Positions 63,701 through 64,000 of a stretch of 64,000 bases of DNA are shown here, piece after piece. The translations under genes and the position numbers were made by a program. Under the pieces are notes generated by a model. The model searched no databases and was not told where the DNA came from. It saw only the letters and a list, made by a program, of their open reading frames with translations. How positions within the stretch are numbered: the stretch's first letter is position 1; every line of letters begins with the position of its first letter. The stretch comes from Ochrobactrum quorumnocens. GTDB lineage: Bacteria > Pseudomonadota > Alphaproteobacteria > Rhizobiales > Rhizobiaceae. The stretch spans positions 1,059,501 to 1,123,500 of the forward strand of contig NZ_CP022603.1 of the NCBI RefSeq assembly GCF_002278035.1, in the 5' to 3' direction.

Positions 63701-63770
63701 TGAGCATTTCCAGCAATAGTGCGAAGCGGTTTTGCTTTGGACAATGCGTAAAAACAAATAATTGGAGCCA
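63701..63770. repeat. Short intergenic repeat, copy 4 (inverted)
   Basis: GAGCATTTCCAGCAATAGTG, CGAAGCGGTTTTGC and ACAATGCGTAAAAACAAATA are the reverse complement of the copies at 3,231 and 56,655. It separates the XylG- and XylH-type genes, unusually inside an operon. Confidence 0.7.
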
Positions 63771-63787
63771 CCCCAGGATTTAGAATA

Positions 63788-64000
63788 TTAGGCCGCATTG
63801 GTTGCAGGCTTGCCGATAGCGGCGGCAAGAACCTTCTCCTGGGTGAGATTTTCATTCGCGAAATCGCCACGTAATTTGCCCTCGCCAATCACGAGAACAC
63901 GGTCGCTGATGCCAAGCACTTCCGGCATTTCCGACGAAACCATCAAAATTGCCACGCCTTGTTTGGCGAGCGCGAAAATCAGCTTATAAATTTCGTATTT
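63788..64000 (-). CDS. xylG: Xylose-type ABC transporter ATP-binding protein, C-terminal part
   Basis: Only the last 70 or so residues lie in the window: [20 protein letters not shown], then [21 protein letters not shown] and [20 protein letters not shown], stop TAA at 63,788-63,790. The VSSELPEVLG-x-SDR pattern is the D-loop/H-loop region of the second ABC domain of XylG/RbsA proteins. The 5' end lies beyond position 64,000. Confidence 0.85.
   Translation of the reverse strand, partial: KYEIYKLIFALAKQGVAILMVSSEMPEVLGISDRVLVIGEGKLRGDFANENLTQEKVLAAAIGKPATNAA

Overview
The window looks like chromosomal DNA of an alphaproteobacterium of the order Hyphomicrobiales, most likely Brucella/Ochrobactrum. 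The reasons are the alphaproteobacterial-type GshA, the FUSC/DUF1656/HlyD exporter operon, DUF1127 and DUF1488 proteins, LysR/FCD/LacI regulators, several sugar ABC transporters, and four copies of a short intergenic repeat of the type common in this order. This placement is from recognition of protein families, not from a database search.

Positions 1-15,932 are ordinary core or near-core chromosome: an FCD regulator with a phosphatase, a glutamine amidotransferase, a MarR-controlled aromatic-acid-type exporter operon, rsmE, gshA, a LysR/DMT/VOC cluster, an L,D-transpeptidase, xseA, another LysR, a DUF1127 protein, and a complete tRNA-Gln(CTG).

The tRNA-Gln gene is the anchor of a tandem genomic island. 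Its 3' half recurs at 17,867-17,914 (48 bp, perfect) and, diverged, at 29,120-29,184. The first 2-kb cassette holds only two overlapping genes: a DUF5343-like protein and a Swt1-type HEPN protein with an R-x4-H motif, a candidate defence or toxin pair. The second unit of about 11 kb carries prophage scraps, a metallophosphoesterase, acetyltransferases, a GC-rich metabolic block (esterase, TauE/SafE permease, two LysR, SDR) and a HEAT-repeat protein. No integrase was found. An apparently intact IS5-family element lies just beyond the outer repeat.

Positions 30-40 kb are a patchwork: small hypothetical genes, a cold-shock protein, a broken phage lysis cassette (GH19-type endolysin, Rz, Rz1), an IS110 scrap, a truncated NRPS adenylation domain, a DUF930 protein, a TetR regulator, and fragments of an FAD monooxygenase and a nitronate monooxygenase joined head to head.

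From 40.3 kb on come a LysR/MFS pair and an exceptional 2,065-residue single-chain protein combining a helical toroid-like region, a CapA domain and two Mur-ligase modules. Then follow a multiheme cytochrome pair (one TsdA-like), a LacI-controlled locus for nucleoside use (secreted nucleoside hydrolase plus ribose-type ABC importer, with two mirror-image operators), a lipoprotein, a DUF2171 protein, a decayed glycosyltransferase, a spermidine-synthase-like protein, an NCS2 permease and the end of a xylose-type ABC transporter that runs off the window.
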